NCBI GenBank assembly: GCA_028023455.1
Contig: JAQFVV010006203.1
Span: 14,234,348 to 14,298,347 of the forward strand
From: Epiperipatus broadwayi
Lineage: Eukaryota; Onychophora; Udeonychophora; Euonychophora; Peripatidae
Direction: 5' to 3'
Length of the DNA: 64,000 nt
A model generated the notes under the pieces. That model did not search any database and was not told the DNA's origin. It was given only the letters and a program-made list of their open reading frames with translations. Positions 1-10,138 of this stretch are shown piece by piece (the first letter of the stretch is position 1; every line of letters starts with the position of its first letter). The translations under genes were made by a program, and so were the position numbers.

Positions 1-384
1 TTTAGGTATGATGATTAAAGTAGACAACTCTTTAAATTTATTTATGGTATATATATCAAGGTATATCAATTTATTTATTACATAATTTTAGTTTAATATA
101 TATTTATAAAAGGGTGAATCATTAAGAATGGAATTAAGAAAGAGGTTCACTAAATATTTTGTATGAAACATAACAGTTAAGTACAGAAACTAATTATTAA
201 CAACAAAAAAAAATCTGTGTTTGGAGACAAATGTAAAATGAGAATTTAAGGATAGGAATTTAGTTTGGGACTACTAAAAACATTGAAAGAAGCACAAAAA
301 TTCAGAAATAATTTATCTTCCAGTGGTCATCAGCTTAAAATATGTAATAAACTTTATCTTTCTTATTGCATTGCTAAATCCATT
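1..384. other. AT-rich non-coding DNA
   Basis: I see no coding frame, repeat boundary or RNA gene here. The stretch lies 3' of the last DPH1 exon found (10038), so it is either DPH1 intron or flanking DNA. Confidence 0.5.
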
Positions 385-1019
385 TAATATTAATATCTTT
401 ATGTTCTTATTACTTTTACAATGCTTTTTACAACCCACTATTGATGGTTTTAATTGCCCCAGCAATCTTCTTCAGAACTATAACAAACATAATACAAATA
501 CATGAATACAAATTTTATATATAGAGCTCGCAAATAAGCTCTTAACAAGCTTTGCAGAATATCCCCAACCCCAGACTGGCTTCTGCTACTAGGTTCCTCA
601 GTGAGGTGCTAGGATATTCAAACATATAAGATTGTTAAATTAAGTCATGTGACATATGATTTGATTTCTTTGTAATGAATACAAATATACATGAATATCT
701 AAGTTTTAATTTTTATAATTTATAATTTTTAAGATAAAGAATACTGGAAATAGAGTTGGATAAGAAGAAAGATGAAACATTGATAATAGAATATATAAAA
801 TATAAATTTTTCATCTTCTTATCCAACTCTATTTCCAGTATTCTTTATCTTAAAAATTATAAAAATTAAAAATTATACGTTCATGTATATTTGTATTCAC
901 ATATTTGTATTGTGTTTGATATAGTTCTGAAGAAGATTGCAGGGGCAATCAAAATGGTCAGTAGTGGGTTGTAAAAAGTATTGTAAAAATAATAAAGAAC
1001 ATAAATGATATTAATATTG
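385..1019. repeat. Palindromic repeat family A, copy 1
   Basis: A long imperfect inverted repeat. The outer arms are about 385-513 and 890-1019 (TTAATATCTTTATGTTCTTA against its complement near 990-1015). The inner arms at about 715-770 and 800-858 match closely (GATAAAGAATACTGGAAATA and its complement). The left arm carries a 161-bp insert (514-674) that the right arm lacks. Each arm holds a CTGAAGAA hairpin motif (447-475 minus, 927-955 plus). Pieces of the same family recur at 17748-18000. No coding capacity is seen. The mode of movement is unknown; the family could be a foldback DNA element or an inverted-dimer retroposon. Confidence 0.75.
514..674. mobile_element. 161-bp insertion with 12-bp target-site duplication
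   Basis: The insert is flanked by direct repeats ATGAATACAAAT at 502-513 and 675-686. The opposite arm of the palindrome (complement of about 870-900) has this sequence once and uninterrupted, so it serves as an empty-site control. The insert has no coding frame and no clear tRNA boxes. The 12-bp duplication fits LINE-type retroposition, but the family is not recognised. Confidence 0.6.
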
Positions 1020-3838
1020 TAATTCATAATAAATATAGGGATTAAGATTCTCACAAAAAGTGTGGCAAAATCAATCACGTAAACTATTATTATATCTTTT
1101 TTAAAAAATAAAGAATTCAGAGTTCCTTATGAATTTGAACAACATTTAATATAAAATAAAATAGTAATATAATATGGTAAAATATTCCCTTAAATCAAAT
1201 AACGTTTTACCAGAACAAGCAGCAGGTTGTGCATAACAATTCCATTCAATTAATCAAATTAATTTTTTTTTACTTAACTCAGAAATGATTCTAGAACATT
1301 TAACTTTTGAGTTTGCCATTCTAAAATAAGGCTTATTTGACAAGTGTTAAGGTGGAGAGACCTTCTTTTCAAGTATAATCACTTCAACATGTTGCCAGAT
1401 CCAGTGTGGAATAATAAAATTCTTAGAAATACATTACTACAAGAACATCCTGTTTATTGCAATGATCGAATGATGAAATTGAAAGTTAATGATTCTGGAA
1501 TCAAGCTTCTATTTGACACACCTGGTAATTGAATGTCACATTATCTCCTGAGCAATTCATCATTTGATTATTCTTTATTCTAGCAATGCTCTATTAATGC
1601 ACTATGAATCAAAATATTTTGTAATTTTTTTCATATAATAGAAGTTTTCATATTAGTGATAGTTAGATTAATAATGGTCAACTTGAATTAAAAACATCCA
1701 ATCATATTAATATGCCTACTTAAAATATCATTGTGTTAAAAATAGAATTTTAACATCAATAATTATAATCACCACTTCAAATAATAAACAGGAAAGCTTA
1801 GTTATTAGAAGTTGCCAAAAAAATCATATCCAAAGTTAATTTAACTTTTTATTGTGCATTTTTATACCAGTGGCAGACTAAAAAATAAATGTATATTATA
1901 ACAGTGCAAATTTAGTTGCAGTTCAAATTAATTGATAGAAAACTGCATGGTTAAGAAATCTTAATAAATACTCTAAGAGATTACCACGTGTTTATGTACA
2001 TGTATTAGATATAAGTGTAACTTAAGTACACCGATTTAAAAAATTAAAGGAAAAAAAATTTGCAGAGCTAACCAAATTATTATATATTTAATAAATGAAA
2101 TGTATTATGTAAAATTACCAACAATAAAATAATAAGTCATATAATATAAGGGATGAGGAAAAAATTAGTTTTAGTGATTTGATTTGCATAGTTTAAGAAA
2201 ATACATCGTATTTTATTACCCTTTCAGATTTGTATACTAGATGAGGGTTCAAAGAAATAATTTGCCCTTTCTTGTAGTAAATTGAATGGCAAATCTAAAT
2301 ATATTATTAAAAATTATAAGACACTAAAATTAAGAAAGTTATAGAACAATCTTCAAAAGTCAGTCATGGTTTTTTTTTCTTCCTATTGTTACTACTATAA
2401 ACAAATAAAAAATTTTTTTTTTTATCTATAATCATTTAGAAAATAATTTGAAGAATGAAGAAAATATTTATCAAAAAATATATTGAGAAAAATATATCAT
2501 TAAATCTGGATAATGATGTTTTTGATAAACATCCTGATATAAATAAACAGACTTGATTACACGCTAGGTGTTTAAAAAAAACATGTTGTGAGATATAAAC
2601 AGATCTGACAAGAAAAATGGCAGTAATCTAGTCTAACTCTTGGCTTAAGAAGAAAGCAGTGCAGATTAATTGTGTGAAGATATAAGAAACCGCTGGTTAA
2701 CCGCACATTGCTGATGATTTTAAAATATTTTTAATACTTCATCTATCTCAGCAATTACTGACAGTACCTAGAAATGGACTATTTATCACAAGTGGCTAGA
2801 AAACTTTAACCATGCTGGTCAAAAAACCTGAACTATGCAGTTGTATCCAGAAATAAACATTAAAGTTACATGGAAAATGATGTTACACACTTTAAAGAAG
2901 AAAACCATGCTGTAAGGAAAGAAATGAATTCTGCTATAAGATCTGCTTTATACACTATATATCGCCACTAATAGCCAAAGAAGATAATCACAATCAGGAT
3001 TGGATTGCTAAAGATTTGTTCAATATATATAAAATACATATGATAGCCGTAAAAAACCATGATTTACAACTTTAAAAATTTAAGACATTTCAAAAGATCT
3101 TATATTTATATTTATCCATAAGGCCATACATTTTAATATTTATAATTTTTCATTTCTTTTCAATAATTTTGTATTGTATTTATTTAGTAGCAGATTTCGT
3201 ATTTTATTTAGTTATTGTGAATAAATTGTTAGATTATTTTTTTATTAACCAATTTAGTTTGTTTTTCAAACTTATTCCAAACATATGACATTAATATCCT
3301 CAAATCCTGAGAAATCATGCATTCCACTGGGGGATATGCAGGAATAACAGCAGTAATTTAATATGATGATGATCAGCTAGATTAAGATTTCCAGAAGTGG
3401 ATTTCTTAAGAAAGCTTGGCACCCAAAGACTAATTTTGAATTTAGAAAAAGAAATAAAAAAATACATTTGGAATGATTATATTTAACTTAAACTTTAGTG
3501 CTAAATTATTTGATCATCAATATATTAAATGTATATATGTGTATACATTAAATGTATATATGTGTTATTGTTAATTATTTCTAATTATTCATATTTACTA
3601 TATTTTTCTAACCAAAAAAAAAAAAGTTATATGCATAATTTAACATATATGGAGTGGAAAATCTAAAATTTTTCAATGTATGAAATATCAAAAGCTTATG
3701 TGAAATGAATATAACACTAAAAGCCAATAACTTGTTGGAAATTTTTAATATAAAAAATATGAAATATATATCATGAATTTGAAAGCAAATACTTCAGCTA
3801 AAAAATATAAAATATATTATAGAAACTAAAAAAAAATA
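1020..3838. other. AT-rich non-coding DNA
   Basis: Apart from the candidate exon at 1345-1523 I see only A/T-rich sequence, homopolymer runs and a short tandem duplication near 3525-3565 (TTAAATGTATATATGTG units). I looked here for the missing C-terminal exon of DPH1 (ACPRLS...DWG region) on the minus strand and did not find it. Confidence 0.5.
1345..1523 (+). CDS. Candidate exon of unrecognised protein
   Basis: About 60 codons read open from a possible acceptor (TTTGACAAG, ending at 1344) to a possible donor (CCTG then GTAATT near 1524). The residues look protein-like rather than AT noise: WRDLLFKYNHFNMLPDPVW, then NTLLQEHPVYCNDRMMKLKV, then GIKLLFDTPG. An in-frame TGA lies just upstream and another just after the donor, so it can only be an internal exon. 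I recognise no family. It is on the strand opposite DPH1, so it would belong to a nested or neighbouring gene. It could also be an exon captured by a transposon, or chance. Confidence 0.3.
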
Positions 3839-3852
3839 CATATACTTATTAT

Positions 3853-4037
3853 CACATGATTACCATCTCTATACTAGCACATAATTGTTGTAAACAAAGG
3901 CAAAACTCTCCATACAGTCTGGGGATATTGGATGAGTAGGCACTAGATAGGGATTTTATGCACAAGCCTTCTGGCATCCATTGATTACTCTGTTTGGCAC
4001 AGGGTGGCACTACTGTATGGAGAGTTTTGCCTTTGTT
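3853..4037. mobile_element. Small hairpin element with 26-bp inverted repeats and 14-bp TSD
   Basis: Inverted repeats of 26 bp (AACAAAGGCAAAACTCTCC... at 3893-3918, complement at 4012-4037) enclose about 93 bp. Direct repeats CATATACTTATTAT lie at 3839-3852 and 4038-4051, so the inserted unit is 185 bp: the hairpin plus a 40-bp extension on the left. An asymmetric tail and a 14-bp duplication point to retroposition on the minus strand rather than a cut-and-paste MITE. The first 41 bases of the minus-strand unit recur inside the LINE at 54136-54176. Confidence 0.65.
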
Positions 4038-4051
4038 CATATACTTATTAT

Positions 4052-4588
4052 ATAAATAATCTAATCAAATTTTTTAATATAAGAAATATAAAATGTATTC
4101 AATATATATATATAATTATTTATGTTTATCATTTTATAAACAATGAAAAATTGATTTTTCAAATTTATTTAAACATGTAATTGAAAAAAAAAAACTCAAT
4201 AAAAATGTGCGCTTTTCTATATAAAAACTCAGCAGAAAAGAGAGCACAAATAAAAGCTCTATGAACATAATTACTCATTAAAACAAGAAAAATTTTGATT
4301 TCCTTTGTTTTTTGCTGCTATCCATCAAAAATTATGTACATTATGTTGGAATTGGAATTAACTACTAAATGCTCAAAAAGTGAAGGTAAAATAAACACCA
4401 TAAAAAAGTACTTCTCTCTCCAATGAGAGATTTTGACATATGAACCAAAGGTAATTATTATGCTAAAAATGGGTGTATACATATAAAGATGAAAGTCTAT
4501 CTGCAATGTATTGATTTATTCAATGTGGCAAATAACTGATGCTCATAAAGACAATTGAAAATCTGTTTTAAAAAATAATCTAAGCAAG
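4052..4588. other. AT-rich non-coding DNA
   Basis: No gene or repeat structure recognised. Confidence 0.5.
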
Positions 4589-4698
4589 CATTTTAAAACT
4601 ATCTGTATTTTTATATTGGACTATTTCCATCATCTAATATGTGTGTTGAATGTCTTTAGAAAAGTTTTAATTTTTAGTTAAATATTCCAAATGCATTC

Positions 4699-4850
4699 AA
4701 CTGTTAGTAATATCACAGCAAACAGGTTAGTATATGCACCAACTGTTAGTAATATCACAGCAAACAAATGTTAATAATATCACAGCAAACAGGTTAGTAT
4801 ATGCACTAACTGTTAGTAATATCACAGCAAACAGGTTAGTATACGCACAA
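4699..4850. repeat. 42-bp tandem array, left arm
   Basis: About four units built on ACTGTTAGTAATATCACAGC followed by AAACAGGTTAGTATATGCAC. One unit is shortened (AAATGTTAATAATATCACAG variant). The same array in the same order is mirrored at about 5305-5455. Unit number agrees between arms, so the array was amplified before the arms were joined or has been homogenised since. Confidence 0.8.
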
Positions 4851-4916
4851 CGTTTCGAGAGGTATTTTTCTCCCCTCTTCTTCAGGTGTTGCTGGCCTGA
4901 CCAGTGACAGTACTAG

Positions 4917-4998
4917 CATGGGATTCGAACCTGGGTCCTTAGATTCTTGATTATTGAAATTTAAGGTAACGCTCTAACCAACTGAGCCATCCTGCCAA
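4917..4998 (-). repeat. tRNA-derived region, left arm
   Basis: Reading minus, box A TGGCTCAGTTGGTTAGAGCG is followed about 40 bp later by box B GGTTCGAATCC. The bases between do not form a normal anticodon stem, so this is an RNA polymerase III promoter head of a SINE and not a tRNA gene. It is the exact mirror of the plus-strand copy at 5158-5240. Confidence 0.7.
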
Positions 4999-5157
4999 AG
5001 GCAACAGTATGTAGTAATTTCATATACTTATCTATGAGGTTCCTCCTGATTTCTCCACTTTTTTTCTCAGAGAAAGTCGATTAGAGAAGATCGTGAAGAG
5101 GAAAGAGTGGAGGAACCTCATAGATAAGTATATGAAATTACTACATACTGTTGCCTT

Positions 5158-5240
5158 TGGCAGGATGGCTCAGTTGGTTAGAGCGTTACCTTAAATTTCA
5201 ATAATCAAGAATCTAAGGACCCAGGTTCGAATCCCATGCT
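5158..5240 (+). repeat. tRNA-derived region, right arm
   Basis: Box A TGGCTCAGTTGGTTAGAGCG and box B GGTTCGAATCC are intact, with the same irregular anticodon region as the left arm. The two heads are oriented away from the centre, so transcription would start near the middle and run outwards through each arm. Confidence 0.7.
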
Positions 5241-5599
5241 AGTACTGTCACTGGTCAGGCCAGCAACACCTGAAGAAGAGGGGAGAAAAATACCTCTCGA
5301 AACGTTGTGCGTATACTAACCTGTTTGCTGTGATATTACTAACAGTTAGTGCATATACTAACCTGTTTGCTGTGATATTATTAACATTTGTTTGCTGTGA
5401 TATTACTAACAGTTGGTGCATATACTAACCTGTTTGCTGTGATATTACTAACAGTTGAATGCATTTGGAATATTTAACTAAAAATTAAAACTTTTCTAAA
5501 GACATTCAACACACATATTAGATGATGGAAATAGTCCAATATAAAAATACAGCTAGAACACCATCATCACAAACCTTCAGAAAAACATTTTAAAACTAT

Positions 5600-6739
5600 G
5601 TTTATTAATGCCAAGAATCTAAAATATTATTTCACTTCAACCATTATTGATCCATTGCAAAGTGAATGTTTCTTCAAGTTTAATTCAGTTTTTCTGATCC
5701 AGAGATTCTCTATTTCACATCACTCCCACAATTTTTTTTTCCTATCTATCTTAAAAGTAGTCTTTTTACAGATCTTTTACAATATCCTTTGATCCAGTTT
5801 AATACATCAACTGTTCATTTATAATCATCTCTTTTAAGAACGTCCACTTCAGTTTTAATTTCAATCTCTTAATTTTTAAAATAATTTCAGTAATAACAGT
5901 TTTCTTACTCATGTATATGTAACATTTAATATTTTTAAAATATAGCTCTCCATACTTTGCTATGGTTTTAAGTCTCTATATAATATCAAAGAATGAATAA
6001 TTTTTGTTAAAAGAAATATATACTAATACATTATTTTAATTTCTGAAAAATAAACACTAAGAGACAAAGTTCTAAGTTTGAAAAAAAATCTCATTGCTAG
6101 TCGACATAGGTCCCCAGTGTTAATTAATTACATTGTAATAAAAAATTCATACATATATACAATATTCTGATGGCCACAATAAGTTATCAGTTATACTCAT
6201 AAGTGCATGTTATAAAATTGTATTTGAAGAGGAGAGGGACTAAGTGATGTAACATCTTGTAAATTCCTAAGAAAAAAATGAAAGTACGAATGAAGGCAAT
6301 CCCAGAAATTCACAATTAGGCTTTTAATCCATAAAGCCACAATGAGCCTGTACTTAATCATATCAGAAGTAAGAAAGACCCATATGCAATCTATATTTAA
6401 AGATTCAAACCAATGAGAAACAGCATTCTTAAACGATCTTCTCATGCAGAATGATTCGCTACATTGTCCGGAAAGAAAGTAATAAAATACCCAGGAGTGT
6501 TGCAATGGTCCACTAATGCACTATGGTGACAGACTCAGCTTTAGTTCGACCTAGGTGTAATTATCAAACCATAAAAAAAAAGTTTATGAATAATGAGGAA
6601 GAAAGAAAATTATTTGTGAAGAATAGTTCTTAATTTTATATTTTGTACAATTCGTCATAACTTCATTTAATGATGTTGGCACGTATTCAAATTTTGTAGC
6701 AAAATGTTTTCATTTTAACATTTACTACAATTTTATCTT
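5600..6739. other. Non-coding DNA, no recognised element
   Basis: A stretch of slightly higher complexity lies at about 6070-6560 and is open on the minus strand for 102 codons (6197-6505), but the residues look like no family. Two related short strings, AGTCGACATAGGT (6100) and AGTTCGACCTAGGTG (6545), bracket it, which may mark an unrecognised repeat. Confidence 0.4.
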
Positions 6740-6744
6740 TTTCA

Positions 6745-7200
6745 CAGCAGTGTATTCAAGTGAAAAGATGATTGGTTCTCTCTTCAAGCTGTTTGCAGCA
6801 CCATTTCTGAATCAATGCATGTGTTACGTTTACATATTTTTAGCTATTCACCACAAAAATTTTAAGGCACTAGTGTGTCAGATCATGAGTTATGACATGA
6901 AATGTGGCAGGGCACTTCATATCTCTACCCAAAATGGAAAAAGATGCTAGCATTAAATTTGCTTTAAATTGGATAAAACTGCTATAGCAACATTTGAAAT
7001 GATTCAAACTGTATATGGCAGTGAAAGCATTGAAGACAACCCATGAAGATATAATGTACACACTGTTACATTTCAAGTCATAACTCATGATCCAGACATG
7101 CTGGCATTTAAAATTTTGTGATATGACTCTATGTAATACATGGATTGATTCAGAGATGGCATTGCAAGCAGCTTAAAGAATGGAAACATACTATGTGTGT
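6745..7200. repeat. Palindromic repeat family B, copy 1
   Basis: The outer arms contain CTTCAAGCTGTTTGCAGCAC on the left and its diverged complement (GCATTGCAAGCAGCTTAAAG) on the right. The inner arms contain GATCATGAGTTATGACATGA and its complement near 7065-7092. The centre is near 6965. A second copy at 10520-11060 shares both arm motifs. No coding frame and no clear duplication at the ends. Confidence 0.65.
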
Positions 7201-8585
7201 AAGTCCATTTCCTCTAAATCAGAATGATCAATTTTAGTTATATATACAAAAAAAAAAACCTCACACACATAAACAGGGTTTTTATTTATACTGTAATTAA
7301 AAAGATTTAAAATAATGAATCATCAAAATTAGGAGTATAGTTTATAATTTTAAAGATAAAATAATCATAATCCAGAAAGATCTATATGAGACCCAGGATA
7401 AACTATAAGTTATTTCTAAAAAAACATTTTAGTAAACTTTTATGAGTGTCAAATAGATCATAGTAAAAGTAAAACTATGAGATATCTATCTCTTAGAATG
7501 AATCTTTACGAACTATCATATGAGTTTAATCAGCATAAGATACCAATACCTTTTTCTTTTCACCTCAGAAAATATCATAAATACAGAAACCATTTATAGG
7601 AATCTGTTCATCCTACTATTTTATATCTCTTGATTGTTTATGTTTTCAAAGTTATCTTTGGAATATAAAAATAGTATTTATATGATAATTTCTTGAAAAT
7701 TCATATGATGTTTTGACCATATATTAGTTACATTTAAGAAACTGAACAGATATATTACTTTTTTTAGTTTATATTATTCAGCTAAAAACTGATCCTGAAA
7801 ATTTCAGCTCTTGAACAGCTCATCAAACACTACATTAAACCACAAAGAATCTGTGGGATGACCAATAGCAATTTAATACATGCTAAAAATTTTCACTTGA
7901 CTCCCAGGTAACACATATATACCTTACTAAACATGAATGAAGAATTTTTTTGAAAACTCCTATTGATAAGCTTAAAAATATGACATTATTAAAGATAAGA
8001 TTCACAGAGCAGTTATCAAAGGTCATCTTCTCCATTCGTTTAAATATGTACTATAATATTATGTGAGAAAAAATAATTAGAATTCAAAAGATTCTTACAT
8101 TTTACATAAAAATATTCTTATTTAGTAATCCATCCAATTCTTCATGTATTGCATTAACTATTACAATAAAAAAATGACTGTTTTCTATTTGAAACAAGAG
8201 AAAAAGATGCTTGAATAATATAATCATCATAATTTGTCGAGCAAAAAAACTCTCTAATTTTGATATAACTAAAAATCATCTTTGATTTAATACAAAAGTG
8301 ATTATATTTCTCAAAACTACTAGTAGATTCAATATAAACAACCTGTTATTCTTTCTTCCAGAATTTTGACAGATTAAAGATTTTGTTGGATTAAGAGATC
8401 ATGTAATAATTCAGCAATATATCTTTATTTATATCCTTTTTTTGCCTTCAAAGTATCAAAGACAACTCATAAACTTAAGTATTAAATGTAAATATTAAAC
8501 AACTACTACTCTTACTTTTACATCAATATATCACATGATTTTTTTACCTTACTGAATGAACATGAGCATTTTCCTTTTCTAATTT
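7201..8585. other. AT-rich non-coding DNA
   Basis: No gene, RNA or bounded repeat recognised. Confidence 0.5.
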
Positions 8586-8766
8586 AGCGCCATCTATTAT
8601 AACTTGAATAATCAATGGTTGTCAGGTAATAGTCCAATTTAATACTAATTCTAAGATCAATTTCTGGTTTTTACACTTATCTATGTGAACTCATTGATAA
8701 AGGCAAAGGCTAGAAATCAGTCTAAGGACATTGATTACTCAACCTACAATAGATAGTACTAGAGTA
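8586..8766. repeat. Short foldback repeat family C, copy 1
   Basis: The terminal inverted repeat reads AGCGCCATCTATTATAACTT then AATAATCAATG on the left. On the right it is the complement of CTCTAGTACTATCTATTGTA then GAGTAATCAATG. A second copy at 40978-41141 has the same termini. No coding capacity; likely a MITE-type element, family unknown. Confidence 0.55.
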
Positions 8767-8792
8767 GGAAAAATGGCTATTGCTTAATTTTT

Positions 8793-8879
8793 TTTATGTG
8801 TCAAAGCGTACGGGAAATACACCCCGGGACAACTGCTTGGAAGGCAGCTGTGGTAACCACTCGGCCACCAATACTCGAC
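8793..8879 (-). repeat. Retroposed tRNA-Gly(UCC)-like copy with 12-bp TSD
   Basis: Reading minus, TGGTGGCCGAGTGGTTA resembles box A, and the anticodon arm CTGC-CTTCCAA-GCAG is intact with anticodon TCC, as in tRNA-Gly. The T-arm (CCGGGGTGTATTTCCCG) has lost the GTTCGA core and the acceptor stem does not pair. Direct repeats TGCTTAATTTTT at 8781-8792 and 8880-8891 flank it. It is a tRNA pseudogene or solo SINE head rather than a working gene. Confidence 0.7.
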
Positions 8880-8891
8880 TGCTTAATTTTT

Positions 8892-10037
8892 AATGTTTAT
8901 TAGATATATAAATACAATACATCTAGTATGGTACAATAAAAATTTACTTTATATTCATTCAGTATCTTTATAAATAAAACTTAACAATTATCACAATTTT
9001 TTTTTATAATAATATTTGCACTATTTTTTAAACAATACTTCATAATTAAAACCTTTCTTGCATTTTTTTGCTGTATCATTCCTATTAGATTTTTAAGATT
9101 TACGTAAGCAGTAATAAAATAATGGACATAAGAGATAAAGATTTGTAGATTGATTTCAAACAGAAAAACAAAACAAAAAAAATCTTATTTTGGACAATAC
9201 GCAAAACTGTAGTTCAATCTGTTATTTTGATACTCAAATACCATGAATTCCCAAGAAACTGCTTATACGAATATTAATATAACTAACAGAAATATTTAAA
9301 AAAAAAAGGTGTTGATGTTAAAATTTGTTCACTTTTTTTTATTTTACAATCATAACATTTTAAAAAACAATAGCAGTCATAACAGTAGATGGATAAGTTT
9401 CTCTTGAAGCTCAAAACGATAGCTAAAGAACATTCACTCATATTAATTTGACATATTATTTACTTAATTATAATTTCTTTCATATTTTCTTTCTTTTTTT
9501 TAAGTTAAAGTTTTAAAATGAATTCAAAATTAAACATAGTAATCTTAATTCATGCCAAAATAATAGTGATGGTAATGAAAATTTGAAATTTTTCCTTGTA
9601 ACTTTGCTTAGATTAAAAGAGATAAAAGATTAGCCATTGCTAGAATATCAATATTCAACTTAAAATAAATGAGAAATCTTTCAGATAATATAAAATAAGT
9701 CAATATTACAGAAACCAAGAATTTTATTACATATCTATGATAATGAAAATATCAAGTATTACAGAGACAGTAAGTTGACAAAAACCATTAAAAATAATTT
9801 TTCATATTAATAAGAGCTGTGAAAATCTATGTAAAATTATTGATAAATATTTTGTTTACTGTTTGATTTCAATTGTTAAAAAATAATTCGAGATTTTTAT
9901 CAACACTGATAATTGGATAAGCTAAAAGTACAAAATTACTTAATAATTTAAAAATATTAAACAAAAACAACTTTTAATATAATAATAAAAAAATCTCACA
10001 ACCCTAAAAATAAATAGGAAATAAAACACATACTAAC
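8892..10037. other. DPH1 intron sequence
   Basis: The part of DPH1 intron 10 nearest exon 10. AT-rich, no repeat boundary seen. The exon that should follow exon 10 is not found between here and position 1. Confidence 0.5.
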
Positions 10038-10138
10038 CCATCAATTTCTTTATAAAGATCTAAATGATGAGGAAATATTTCTGACATCCCAAACACTGAG
10101 TACTTTCTACCGGCAGCGATTAATTGTTTTTTAAGATG
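10038..10138 (-). CDS. DPH1: DPH1 exon 10
   Basis: Encodes [20 protein letters not shown] then [13 protein letters not shown], aligning to the family's '..SEIF P..L..' segment. The acceptor is TTTTAG and the donor G-GTTAGT. It ends in phase 2 after GG, so a following exon starting with one base and then the WVQxACPRLS region is expected to the left. Confidence 0.85.

Larger units (their letters stand above)
4603..5585 (+). mobile_element. Inverted-dimer tRNA-SINE-like foldback element, copy 1
   Basis: A nearly perfect palindrome covers 4603-5552 (arms about 4603-5060 and 5105-5552), followed by an asymmetric tail (5553-5585) that ends A-rich. The whole unit is flanked by the 14-bp direct repeat CATTTTAAAACTAT at 4589-4602 and 5586-5599. 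Each arm holds, from the outside in, a terminal segment, a 42-bp tandem array, a CTGAAGAA hairpin motif and a tRNA-like region with box A (TGGCTCAGTTGGTTAGAGCG) and box B (GGTTCGAATCC). The centre (5061-5104) is unpaired. The variable-length duplication and tail suggest LINE-mediated retroposition of a preformed dimer. No protein is encoded, so it would be non-autonomous. Arm identity is very high, so it is young or conversion-homogenised. Confidence 0.8.

Noticed and set aside
4699-4850. CRISPR-like array
   Set aside because: The units are directly adjacent tandem repeats without unique spacers, mirrored in the opposite arm, in a eukaryotic genome.
4917-5240. Two functional tRNA genes
   Set aside because: Box A and box B are good, but no anticodon stem or acceptor stem can be formed. 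The sequences sit inside a repeated element.
5270-5303. Functional hammerhead ribozyme
   Set aside because: There is one extra A between CUGAAGA and stem II, and I could not find the flanking helices I and III. I report it only as a hammerhead-like conserved hairpin.
4603-5552. Palindrome as an assembly or library chimera
   Set aside because: The unit is flanked by a 14-bp direct repeat, has an asymmetric tail, and has diverged relatives elsewhere in the window with the same layout.
6197-6505. 102-codon minus-strand open frame as a gene
   Set aside because: No family likeness, no splice context, and residue composition typical of chance frames in AT-rich DNA.
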